Assembly: GCF_000764305.2 (NCBI RefSeq)
Contig: NW_025934787.1
Location: 62,001 to 126,000, forward strand
DNA: 64,000 nt
Reading direction: 5' to 3'
From: Hyalella azteca
Lineage: Eukaryota > Arthropoda > Malacostraca > Amphipoda > Hyalellidae
The notes below the pieces were generated by a model. The model worked only from the letters and a program-made list of their open reading frames with translations, did not search any database and was not told where the DNA came from. Position numbers and translations under genes: made by a program. Shown here one piece after another: positions 1-9,429 of the stretch. Each line of letters begins with the position of its first letter. The first letter of the stretch is position 1.

Positions 1-65
1 TAACATAGATTGGCAGCTAATTAATGACGAATCAATTAATTATCAACAATCAACATTAATTAGGG

Positions 66-784
66 CAGTGGTTCTCAAAGTGGGCGGTGGAAGGATCTGG
101 GGGGGGGGCGGTGAGGAAGAAAGGGGCAGTAGAGGGGGCGGCAGTTCGCGAAGTCGGAGTCAGATGTTCGTACGTTTGTCTGACGATTTGTACACAACAC
201 ATGCAGAACATGACTCCGACTCGAATAAATTTTCACAAGCTAAAAATAACCGTTTGGTAGTTAGGAATTTATATTCAAAATTTCGTTCGAATCTGTTCAG
301 TAGTTTGGAAGAAATTATTTGATCACTGCGAATTTCGGCCCGCATTGCCAGATAACTCCCGAATGAAGGTGAAATTTAAAAATTTTTCCGAAGCTAAACA
401 TCACCGTTACTCCGTTAGGTCCTAGTGAATACGTGATTTGAGTTTTATAGAGCTGCGTTCATATGTTTGGGAGATATTCCTTGGTCACTGAATTAGGAGA
501 TTGGCCGTGAGACCGGCCACGAGTCCGGCCGTAAATTTGTCCAAGCCGTCTTGAATTTCTAGTGCTGAACCAGTTAAAACTGTAAAAAATATATTGGTTT
601 ACTAAATGGGATTCTATTTGTGAAATACACATGTGTGTTTAACATTTCTCTTTTAAAATTGCAGCATACCAAATATTTTGAAAGAGGCGTTTGTTTTCAT
701 ACGTGTCTTTCGGGGGGGCGGGGCGCTAGACATTCACTGGGGAGCCAAAGGGGACACCAGTCTGAAAAAGTTTGGGAACCACTG
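66..784. mobile_element. hAT-like non-autonomous DNA transposon
   Basis: The ends form a terminal inverted repeat: CAGTGGTTCTCAAAGT on the left, and the reverse complement of AAGTTTGGGAACCACTG on the right. CAGTGGTTCTCAAA ends are typical of hAT-superfamily MITEs. The flanking octamers aattaggg and caatagag agree at 5 of 8 positions, so the target duplication is only weakly supported. G-rich tracts lie just inside both ends. No transposase reading frame is visible in the 719 bp, so it would depend on an element elsewhere. The ends are clear; the superfamily is inferred from the end sequence. Confidence 0.7.
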
Positions 785-1129
785 CAATAGAGCAATCAGA
801 CACTCAATTTTTCACACTTGAATTCTGACAGGCCCATAACGAGCTTTGAAAATGGCGTTCACAGTCACATACAAGTTTTCTATTAAAACGCTAGCTAATC
901 TCATGAAGAAATTTTTCAACTCATGCTCTGCATTAACCACATGAACTCTAAGTATAATTGTATAATTATGCACCAGCAGCACATTATTATAGCGAAATAT
1001 GGGCGCGAAAACGACTGGAACGTCCTCCAACTATACAGGACGCGTCCGATTTCAATCGGACCGTGAGTTGAAGTTTTATTTTTTCGTAACATTTCGTGCT
1101 AATATTTTTTATAAACGTGACACCAACTT

Positions 1130-1730
1130 TCGTATCCTACCTCAGGTCCATGAGTGAGTTCATACCTACCCTCTACGAGCATCACGGCTCACATGACGCT
1201 CGCCCCGCAGGCGAGGCAGTCGCTAGTGCCGCTGAGTCGACCGTCGGAACTGCCGTACTAATGTACAAACATATTAGCGCACGAGATATATACAAGCCAA
1301 TAATGTATATCCGTAAATTATTCATAGTTTTTAACCCGAGGTATTTTGCTAAATGTGAGGCATTGTGCTCAATGTGAGGACCGATTTTCAACGTGAGCGC
1401 CGATGTTAAACACGAGGCTTTGTGTTTAAAGTGAGCCGAGATGCTCGTAGAGTGTAGCCGAGATGCTCGTAGAGTGTAGCCGTGATGCTCGTAGAGTGTA
1501 TTTAGTCAGCTACCCTCTACGCCGCCTTCGTGCCCTACCTCCGGTCCAAGGGTGAGTTTATACCCTCGACGCCAGCCCAACCACTACCTTACCCTCGTAT
1601 CCTACCTACAGAGGAGAGTCCCAGGATGAGTTCACACCCTCATCAGCCCTCCAACTACCCTGATATCGTACACTTGATTAAAGGCAGGAATAAGGAATTC
1701 TTATTGGTGTCCAGTGAGTTCACGTAAAAG
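1130..1730. repeat. degenerate direct repeats with 22-bp tandem triplet
   Basis: Imperfect copies of a motif reading roughly tcgtatcctacctcaggtcc followed by gagttcatacc start near 1132, 1530 and 1598. At 1435-1501 a 22-bp unit (gccgagatgctcgtagagtgta) is present three times. Its reverse complement occurs at about 1171-1192, so the stretch could fold. No coding potential is convincing. It probably belongs to an old repeat, but no ends or target duplications can be defined. Confidence 0.5.
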
Positions 1731-2329
1731 GCTATGCCGCCAAGGCAGTAAACAAACGAACTTGTGTTGCTATTTTCTTTATTGTTCTTGTAAGCTGAAA
1801 GTAGCAAAATATAAAGACTTTACTTGAGGTGTGGTGACAAGTCGTTAATAATAAAACAAAGATTGACACAAGCTAAAATGAAATGCTTCAGAGGTCACAC
1901 CAACGCTCTTGGCTGGGGCGAATTGTAGTAATGCAGACGACGTAAACAAAGAACATGATACTTAGTTTCAGCACCTAAGATATAGTCGCAACTAAAATAA
2001 ATAGACGTAGGAGTTACACTGCGTCTAGCAATAATAAAATACTTACAGCAGTGATTAAACCCATATAAAGCAATGCGGCGAACAAACAAGGTTAAATTCG
2101 ACGTTAATCGGGGGCGTGCTAGTGCTAAGCTCTACTAGCGGGCTGCAGCTCATGGCCCGTAGCCTCCGGATTCGATATCGATTTATGGTTGCGTTTTTCG
2201 AAATTCGAATTTTTGCGGATGAAGAGGCAATTTGCGTAAAATGTTCAAAAATTTTCGATTTTTTCCTATTTCCCCCCTTTTTTCAAAATATTTTCAAAAC
2301 TATAACGAAACTGAAAAAAACGCTACCAC
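1731..2329. other. non-coding stretch, nothing recognised
   Basis: No gene, RNA or terminal repeat could be recognised. Short open frames on both strands have no domain resemblance. Confidence 0.5.
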
Positions 2330-2545
2330 AATTCGATAGATATTTTAATTGCGAATCGAATGGTATATCTCTCATCGCTGTAGCTTCGAAACTTTAGGAG
2401 GAGATAGGTTTGCTGTGACAATAAGTGTGATGTTCAGTAGAGCGCGACAAAGTCCCGCGCGCATCGGAATAAGCACTCAATGCATCAAGGATACAAAACT
2501 AAACGTTACTGGAGCTTGATTCCAGTCAAGGATGGTGCGAACAAC
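2330..2545 (+). repeat. dispersed repeat, copy 1
   Basis: This segment matches the reverse complement of about 53815-54015. Shared landmarks, in order, are cgaatcgaatggtatat, ctcatcgctgtagctt, gaggagatagg, a block around actcaatg, acaaaactaaacgtt and ggagcttgattccag. Both copies are diverged. They belong to the same dispersed family as the foldback unit at 53.96-54.26 kb. Element ends cannot be fixed from two degenerate copies. Confidence 0.55.
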
Positions 2546-2776
2546 TGCACTACAACCTCCCCGCATAAGCTATAGCTTTCTCAACTGTGTATTATGTATT
2601 AGCATATTACGGACAATGTCTATAGCGTAAGTGAATGCAATATCTACAACTACCAGCAATTCAAACTAATTTAAGCATATGTCTCAGAGCACAAGAAATC
2701 AGCTACATAAGATAGGCAACTAAGGGGTGGATAACTAGAGGTCAGCATAGCCCAAGTCCACAGTGCGATTCATATA

Positions 2777-3127
2777 CAGTGGGGGGAAATAAATATTCGT
2801 ACACTTGAAAAATCGTATTTTAATGTATGTAAGTACACAAACTTAACAGGAAAAGTGATTTAAATTTTGTATAGAGACGCATAGTATTAAAAAATACTAT
2901 CAAAAGAAATTAAATCTCAATGCAACAAAAAACAATGCAACATGTTCACTTTTCGGGTGAAAAAAGTATTCGTACAAAACAATAAATCCTGTCTCTTATA
3001 CACATCTAGATGTGTATAAGAGACAGCCTCTATACATAATATAAATCACTTCTCCTGTTCAGTTTGTGTACTTACATACATTAAAATACGATTTTTCAAG
3101 TGTACGAATATTTATTTCCCCCCACTG
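2777..3127. mobile_element. Tc1/mariner-like TIR element containing an adapter
   Basis: Inverted arms of about 100 bp start CAGTGGGGGGAAATAAATAT and are near-identical (left about 2777-2880, right about 3027-3127). The element is flanked by TA on both sides (2775-2776 and 3128-3129). The paralogous repeat near 11305-11325 is an unoccupied equivalent of the site, which supports a real TA-targeted insertion. The internal region is not trustworthy because a sequencing adapter occupies 2989-3026 and abuts the right arm directly. No transposase frame is present, so it is a MITE or a collapsed longer element. Confidence 0.75.
2989..3026. other. Nextera mate-pair junction adapter (assembly artefact)
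   Basis: The 38 bases are the 19-bp Tn5 mosaic end CTGTCTCTTATACACATCT followed at once by its reverse complement AGATGTGTATAAGAGACAG. This exact head-to-head pair is the Nextera mate-pair circularisation junction. It is not genomic. The two sides were joined by an untrimmed read, so their distance and adjacency are unreliable here. Confidence 0.97.
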
Positions 3128-3441
3128 TACTTTCCCGAGCGTAATCATGCCTGAGGGCATAGTAGCCTGCACTATAACGTGCCTAAAACCATAGTGGCCA
3201 TTTCCGTTCATGGAAGTGAGTAAATAGGCCAAATAGCATCAAGCCATTGCAACAACAGCGGTGGTCAAAACGCCAAACTGCAGCGTGGCTGTACTTCACG
3301 CAGCCGGTCATCTTCACGGCTTTCGACACAGAGCGCCCACCACATCAGCGCCGTTCAGTCACAGGCACTGTTTCACAGCGCCGTAGTACAACTGGCCGGA
3401 GCGCAGCAGGCCCTACCTACAACGCCTCACCCGGCCCTACT

Positions 3442-3462
3442 CCTAACCTAACCTAACCTAAC
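3442..3462. repeat. CCTAA x4, telomere-like tract
   Basis: Four tandem CCTAA units (complement TTAGG, the ancestral arthropod telomere unit) form the loop of the hairpin in the surrounding repeat. A degenerate version lies at 11463-11490 in the second copy. The tract belongs to the dispersed element and is too short to mark a telomere. Confidence 0.7.
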
Positions 3463-3838
3463 GTAAGGCGTTGTAGGTAGGTAGGGCCTGTTGCGCTCCG
3501 GCCAGTTGTGCTCCGGCGCTGTGAAGCAGTGGCTGTGTTGTGCAAAGCGGATTTACTGTTAGCCGGATTGGTCTGCGGCTGTTAAGACTTACGGCACGAG
3601 TAAGAAGGGATGGTGTGGAGTAAAAATCTGTTGAGCAGAGCCAGATTAACATTGACTATTGGAAGTAGTGGCTTGTGGAGTAAGGCAGCGCTGCCTTAAA
3701 GTTGGTGTGGTGATATGAGTCACTTACACACAGCTCATTGATCTGAGGCTATGTGTAGATATTGCATGCTGATGGTTGGCTTTGGGCCCAGGGCCTGTTT
3801 ATGAGTCAATTTTGTTACCCACGGCTGCGCTCTCCAAC

Positions 3839-4706
3839 TAAGCTAGTAATCTAAGTTATTACTCGCGTCTTTCTGTTTTTAGCAAAAACTGTCTTCCAGT
3901 TAGGTAGTGTTGACAATATCACGACTTGCATGAAATTCCTCTCTATAGAAACAGTGTTTACTCACATTTGCTAGACGGCTCAGTAAATGCACTAAAACAA
4001 ACTAGAATAATACAGTTACGTATTAACGATGTTATGCACAAATTTATACAGAAATGCGGGAACGGGAGAGCAGGTGCTATCACGCTTGCCTCGACTCTCG
4101 AGAGGCTGACGAGAGCTATACTGAGTATACGGTCGCCTGCCGGCCCTGCCCGCTCAGAGTTGTCGGGGCTTGGCTTCCAACTTCCGGGAGGGAAATCCTC
4201 CGATTTAGCGTATTCAACTTCAATATCAGAAATACTTCGCGTTTAGTATTTTAAACACGACGTTTATGGTACCATTCCGATTTTATAGTGACGCTCTTGA
4301 GCTTTTAGATCAATGATTGATTAAGACTATTTTTACACGTTCAGGCGAATGTGACAGTAAAATAGGTTTTTTTTACACTTTAGCCCTAACTTAACGAGGT
4401 GGATGTTAATGAGCATACCGCATAATTGCGTTCATCTTTTCCCTGCCGCACATTTGAGTATGTACTAAATAAAAGTACAGACCGCGACCAAGATATATTC
4501 CGAGGCTGTAATTCTGCGATGTTTGGCCGCACAATATGCCAATAATATTCGCAATATTGTCGAATGTATAATTCACATTTCGAACAAAATATGCCACGAC
4601 ATACCTGTCGCACAATTAGAAAAAAAATCGCATCATTACTCAGCCTAACTCCTAAACCTTCTTTTACTGCCGCCGAATGAATTTGCATGTGCATCATATC
4701 AAGCTC
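3839..4706. other. non-coding stretch, nothing recognised
   Basis: No conserved protein, RNA gene or terminal repeat is visible between the palindromic repeat and the 5' end of the retrotransposon fragment. Open frames of up to about 110 codons overlap on both strands and have no domain features. Confidence 0.5.
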
Positions 4707-6410
4707 AAGTAACACCATTGTTCAAAAAAAGTGACAAAAGTAGCCCCGGCAACTATCGCCCTGTCAGTCTGACAAGTGTTGTTTGTAAGCCAATGGAATC
4801 TGTTGTGAGGGATAGGATTATCGATCACTTGACTGCTCACCATCTCCTATCAGATTTTCAACATGGTTTTATTGCCGGTAGATCCTGCACCACTAACTTA
4901 TTATCTACGTTGAACGATTGGACTCGCCTGCTGGACGAAAGGGAGCCAGTGGATGCATTGGATCTCGATTTTGTCAAAGCATTTAACAGTGTTTCGCATG
5001 AGCGGTTGTTGAGTAAAGTGAAGTCTTTGGGAATTGAGGGAAACGTACTGCAATGGATCAAAGATTTTCTAGTAGGTAGACGACAACGTGTCAATATTAA
5101 CGGAACCGTGTCAGACTGGGCATCAGTGCGCAGAGGCGTGCTACAAGGAAGCGTTCTTGGGCCTATTTTGTTCGTTGCTTTTATAAACGATCTGCCAGAA
5201 GTAGTGTCCAGCGTGTGCTCCATGTATACCGACGACACAAAAGTTTATAATACAGTGAAGAATGCGTCAAATAAAGCGCAACTGCAAGATGACCTTGACA
5301 GTTTAGTTAACTGGGCCTATACTTTCAAAAAAATTTAAGAGATCGTAAGTTCATCAGTCAATCATTGACGGCCTTTCAAGCAAAATCCACCAATCATAGA
5401 CAAGAAAATAGAGCGTAAGTACTTACGTTCACATAGCGAGTTTTGAAAGTATGGCCCCTGGGCTGATACGTGGCAGATGCGGTTTAATGCAGACAAGTGT
5501 AAAGTACTTCATCTCGGGAAGAACAATGAACAGCATAATTACAGTATGAGAAGACATGGTTACAACGAGAGAGTAATGATTGAAAGGCCTGTGTGGAAAA
5601 AGATCTCTGAGTTTATGTCGACAAGGAGCTGAAATTTTCTAAGCATGTTGAAACGAAAGCTAATACATCCAACAAACTTCTTGGACTAATCAGACGCTCT
5701 TACGAGTTCCTAGATGCAGAAGCGATGAAGCATTGGTTTGTTGCTGTCGTGCGCCCAAATCTAGAGTTTGGAAACGTTGTGTGGTCACCGAGATTTGAAA
5801 AGGACAAAAATTTAATAGAGAATGTTCAAAGACGTGCAACAAGGATAATCCCAGGCTTGAAGGGCAAGTCCTATGAAAAAAGATTAAAGATTATGAAGCT
5901 TCCAAGCCTCAGTTATCGACGTCTGCGTGGAGACCTCATTGAATTATACAGGTATACTCATGGTTTATTCAAGGTCCCCGAAGGATTACTAGAATTTGAA
6001 ACAAGAGCCAACACCAGGGGCCACGGCTATAAACTAAAAAAAAAATGCGCTGCAACTTGTCCACGCGACAACATTTCTTCTCGCTTCGAATCACCGACAT
6101 GTGGAACAGCCTCCCTGATTACATGATTTACATCGTTGACGCTCCGAGTATGAACGCGTTCAAGAACAGACTAGATAAAGCTATGGAAGAATATATGTTC
6201 AGATTTGGAATGATTAGCGCCATATCGAACCCGGTGGAAGTCTAGTAGCTATATCAAACTATCGTCAGTCTTGAAAATATCCGGTCAAATGACAAGATTT
6301 ATATCTTCTATGAACAAGTCACGAAAAGTTCAAGATTCGGCGACAGGCCACATCAGGCCTACTCTTTAGCGCTGACATCACTATGTTATGTTATGGCTGA
6401 AACTTCTTAT
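4707..6410 (+). pseudogene. non-LTR retrotransposon RT fragment (CR1/Jockey type), interrupted and degenerate
   Basis: The frame opens mid-domain with VTPLFKKSDKSSPGNYRPVS, a standard start of the non-LTR reverse transcriptase core. It continues through DFVKAF (motif A), RRGVLQGSVLGP (motif B) and YTDD in place of YADD (motif C). After an insertion at 5324-5456 it resumes with WADTWQMRFNADKCKVLHLG, then the C-terminal region with QRRATRIIPGLKGKSY and KLPSLSYRRLRGD. It ends in NAFKNRLDKAMEE with a stop near 6243. It is dead: 5'-truncated, split by the insertion, stopped by TGA at 5608-5610, frameshifted near the A-run at 6031-6042, with a changed motif C. The 3' UTR runs to short TATG repeats near 6400. 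Confidence 0.9.
5324..5456. mobile_element. 133-bp GGCC-TIR MITE inside the RT gene
   Basis: The ends are GGCCTATACTTTCAAAA and the complement of TTTTGAAAGTATGGCC. The element splits the RT frame between LVNW and ADTW. The flanks actg (5320-5323) and cctg (5457-5460) are a 4-bp target duplication with one mismatch. Removing the element and one flank restores a continuous LVNWADTW frame. A second copy lies inverted at 36932-37074. No coding capacity. The superfamily was not determined. Confidence 0.85.
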
Positions 6411-7144
6411 TGTATGCTGTATTTTTGTAACTCATTCGGAGATTTTTGCTTCGGCTGCTTTTGATGCTGGTATTGTGTAACATGCGTCTATTTCAGGTTT
6501 ATCGGCCCACTTAACTTCATATTCTGCTATCTGGAGGCTTAACATTGTTTCATGTTCAACGTCATTAGTCCATATTTTTTCTAAGTAATGCCTTGTTCGT
6601 TTTCCTTCCTTACGGGTGGAGTAATGAGTGTTTTGCGTCATAATAATACACGAGTAACTTTCTTCGTAGGAATTAACTTACCCGCGACCATTCCGGATTG
6701 CCGCTCGTGCTCTCGGAAGGTCATAAGAAGCGGAAGGTCTCAAATGGCCATGCCGCTGAAGATGCTAGAAAGGTGTAGCTTTAACATCTATGAGAGACGA
6801 AGTTAAAAGAAGAGGCGCTTACAAATAGCGTCTGCCACCAGCACGAGAGCCAGAAAAAAATAAATTTTAGCAATCATGTCCGAAATTAACCCCACAACTG
6901 TGATCCGTAGTTAGATACCGTGAGTTTTTAATGATGGAGAGCTAGGGAACAATGCTCTTAAGGGCGCAAAATCTTGTAGGACTTCTGACGAGCATTAACG
7001 TACGGCAGATGACCTTGACGGGCGACCTTTCCGACGATATTTAGTGCCGCTATAAATTGACCGAGTTTGTTTACATCATTAGACATTCGTTAAGAATTGT
7101 AAATTACCAGGCTCGCAAGAATGACGTCGCGGGACCGAATGACG
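6411..7144. other. non-coding stretch between retroelement copies
   Basis: The sequence between the two oppositely oriented retrotransposon fragments shows no gene or structured repeat. Confidence 0.45.
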
Positions 7145-7845
7145 AGATGCCTTAGAATAGAATAGAAGTGTCGGCACTGAAGAAATAGGCCCATGACCTG
7201 TTGCCGATTCTTGAATTTTTCGTGACTTGATTCACAAGAGATCCGGCCTTTGGAACCCGACCTTTCCATAACTGGCGATTGATTGAGATAGCTGCTGGAC
7301 CTATTGCCTGGTCCGTAATTTGCTAGGCATTTTAAGACTGAACATATGCTCCTGCATAGCTTCGTCTAGTCTGTTCTTGAAGGCGTTCATACTTGGAGCG
7401 TCAACGATGCCATCAGGAAGGCTGTTCCACATGACGATGACTCGAAGCGAGAAGAAATGTTGTCGCATGGATGTGTTACAACGCAGTTTTTTAGTTTATA
7501 GCCATGGCCCCTGGTGTTGGTTCTTGTTTCAAATTCTAGTAATCCTTCTGAGACCTTGTATAAGCCATGAGTATACTTGTATGCTTCAATGAGTTTCCAC
7601 GCAGACGTCGATAAGTGAGGCTTGGAAGCTTCATAATCTTCAATCTTTCCTCATAGGACTTGCTTTTCAAGCCCGGAATTATCCTTGTTAGAATAGAATA
7701 GAAGTGTCGGCGTTGAAGAAATAGGCCCATGGCCTGTTGCACGTCTTTGAACACTCTCTATTAAATTTTTGTCCTTTTCAAGTTTCGGTGACAACACGAC
7801 GTTTCCAAACTCTAGGTTCGGGGCACGACAGCAACAAACAACTGT
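7145..7845 (-). pseudogene. second, 5'-truncated copy of the same non-LTR retrotransposon
   Basis: On the minus strand the peptides LEFGNVV, EKDKNLIE, QRRAT, RIIPGLKSKSYEERLKIMKL and YRRLRGN match the C-terminal part of the plus-strand copy at 5.75-6.2 kb. The 3' UTR ends in TTCTA repeats (plus strand gaatagaatagaa at about 7147). The frame is broken by several shifts. A segment of about 45 bp at 7686-7735 duplicates the element's own 3' tail inside its coding region. Only the last 700 bp of the element are present. Confidence 0.85.
7686..7735 (-). mobile_element. tiny 3'-tail insertion nested in the retrotransposon copy
   Basis: The segment with gaatagaatagaagtgtcgg followed by gaaataggcccatg repeats the 3' end of the host copy (about 7147-7195). 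It interrupts the QRRAT/RIIPG junction. On the minus strand AACA or CAACA occurs on both sides, so this looks like a severely 5'-truncated insertion of the same family. The shared gcaaca at the 5' junction may be microhomology. Confidence 0.6.
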
Positions 7846-8350
7846 GACGCGGCCTCATTGCCAGAGGCTGCAGATGGTTCGCGGAGAATGAAATACAGAT
7901 TTTTGTGATCTTAATGTACTTCTTTTCAGTCCATCTTCACATGACGTGCTCTGCAAAACAGAGTACCGTAAGAAGGCAGAACTTAAAATTAATCTTAATG
8001 GAAATTCCTCCGAAACGTTAGTCGGCAACGATTGAGCAATTCAAAACGCTTAGGAATATTCAATACAAACTGCCTGGTTACGTTACACAAGTGAATTTGA
8101 AATAGTAATTGTTTCCTAATTCATAGACAATTGAATTAATTCGCACAATCACTTTGATATTGCAGTAAGCTAGAAAATCAGTCTCAGAAAAAACAAAAAC
8201 ACGTTATAAATTGGGCAAAACTGCTATTAATTGACAATATCAATATCAAGATGCCTTGTGTGATCGACCGCCATATCTGTTGCACGGTCTAGCTTTCGCC
8301 TACGTGTTCAAGCTACTGTACATGTCTCTTTTTGAAGTTTTTGCTTGAAG

Positions 8351-8473
8351 ATGGCAGATGGGACGTTATACTGCGTCGTTGTTGGATCTACCAGTCGTTC
8401 TCACGACTATTTTAACAGAAAAATGGACAATGGAATGCATTTCTTCAGTTTACCAGCCGTGGAGGAAGGCTAA
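8351..8473 (+). pseudogene. THAP zinc-finger N-terminal fragment
   Basis: The 40-codon frame starting MADGTLYCVVVGSTSRSHDY and reaching HFFSLPAV resembles the start of THAP domains (C-x2-4-C, then a basic/aromatic loop and an FFxLP motif). The second zinc cysteine appears to be serine (GST rather than GCT). The frame stops at TAA before the rest of the C2CH domain, and no exon continuing it was found. It is probably a transposase or THAP-gene remnant, or a 5' exon whose partner is missing. The call rests on motif memory. Confidence 0.5.
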
Positions 8474-8526
8474 GGCAGCGAAGTTCTCGACGTAACCACA
8501 TGACGTCGACGAGTGACCTGTGACTG

Positions 8527-8836
8527 TTGTTTGTCACAGTGAGATTCAACTGATTTGTAACACTTGTTTTGCCTAAAAAAAGACTAGTTGCAGTAAATGT
8601 TTTTTTTGGACCATTCTAATGAGGTCAATTTTTTCATGGTTGAACTAATACAAAGTTTTCCCTAGTGCAGCTGCACTTTGCGGATGTCATTTGTTATTCC
8701 AACTGTGACGTCACTTTGTCTCTTGTGACGTCACCTCTTGACGTCAAACTGATTGGTAACACCGGTTTTGCTTAAAAAAGACTAGTTGCATGCAGTAAAT
8801 CAATTTTTAGGCCATTATGATGAGGTAATTTTTTTA
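8527..8836. repeat. duplicated segment (about 100 bp, two copies)
   Basis: The block at 8547-8634 (ctgatttgtaacac, cttgttttgcctaaaaaaag, actagttgcagtaaat, ccattctaatgaggt) recurs at 8749-8836 with moderate divergence. The segment between them holds CRE-like palindromes. Confidence 0.6.
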
Positions 8837-8972
8837 AAATGCTTCAAAGATGACATAAAGACAATGTGTTGATCTACACTATTTATATTTTGTGCCCACT
8901 GTGACGTCACTCTAGTCTAGAGATGCGCAGAACGGCGAAAAATCGTCATCGTCGTGGGTCAACCGTATATAA
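8705..8972 (+). promoter_or_regulatory. candidate promoter: TGACGTCA cluster plus TATA box
   Basis: Perfect CRE palindromes TGACGTCA occur within 8705-8714, 8725-8734, 8739-8746 and 8901-8910, with a partial one at 8501. A TATATAAG box lies at about 8965-8972. A GTAAGT donor at 9422 could close a 5' UTR exon that splices to the acceptor at 12116-12117 upstream of the Phafin ATG. Motif presence is direct; the link to the Phafin gene is inference. The cluster could instead belong to the nearby THAP-bearing element. Confidence 0.35.
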
Positions 8973-8999
8973 GTTCAACCATGTTGACACCAAACACCA

Positions 9000-9421
9000 C
9001 ATTGTTTAGTAAATCACCGTGTAAAACGGGAGGTAGCCTTGCAAAATCTGCACACCACTGCTTTGCCGGCACTTCGAAGGGATCAACTACGCTATTAACT
9101 GTTGAACAATTTTCTTATACCGGTAACCGGTCTCGTCTCTCGTTGAAGGAAGGAGTTTTTGACGAAAGCTTTATCCTTTCTGCTTTGCTCTTCCTATCTC
9201 CGTTGCCACCCCGTAGATTGCGCATGTATTGTTTTTTTATCGATAATTTTGATTATTATTCCAAGGTTTCGGAGAATTAAGTTATAATTTATTATATTCA
9301 TGTGAGCTTTCCGTTTGTACTTTTCCGTAAATTTTCTACTCGAGTGTCCGAGCTCGTGATGAGCGAAAACTAAATCGGAAGTGCCCAGTGACAACTACAG
9401 ACAAGTTTTTCAGCAGCTAAA
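9000..9421 (+). other. possible non-coding first exon of the Phafin gene
   Basis: The segment ends in a good donor (AAA|GTAAGT at 9422) and lies downstream of the TATA-like box. It has no convincing coding frame. A matching acceptor (gctcctcag at 12109-12117) precedes the coding first exon. RNA evidence would be needed to prove it. Confidence 0.25.
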
Positions 9422-9429
9422 GTAAGTTG

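Larger units (their letters stand above)
2724..3838 (+). mobile_element. palindromic repeat with CCTAA core, copy 1 (interrupted)
   Basis: The outer sequence is collinear with 11249-11705. Shared segments include gataactagaggtcagcat, agcccaagtccacagtg, ttcccgagcgtaa, gagcgcccaccac, gcgctccggccagttg, gtgcaaagcggatttactg and gatattgcatgctgatggt. The middle is a hairpin: an arm near 3372-3432 is complementary to one near 3464-3526, with a (CCTAA)4 loop. The copy is interrupted at 2777-3127 by a TIR element. It has no reading frame of note and is probably a non-autonomous transposable element of unknown type. Confidence 0.65.

Noticed and set aside
3442..3462. Chromosome end or interstitial telomere
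   Set aside because: Only four units, embedded in a dispersed hairpin repeat that occurs twice.
8954..9280. 108-codon frame as a gene
   Set aside because: No domain, and overlapped by an antisense frame. More likely 5' UTR or transposon-derived sequence.
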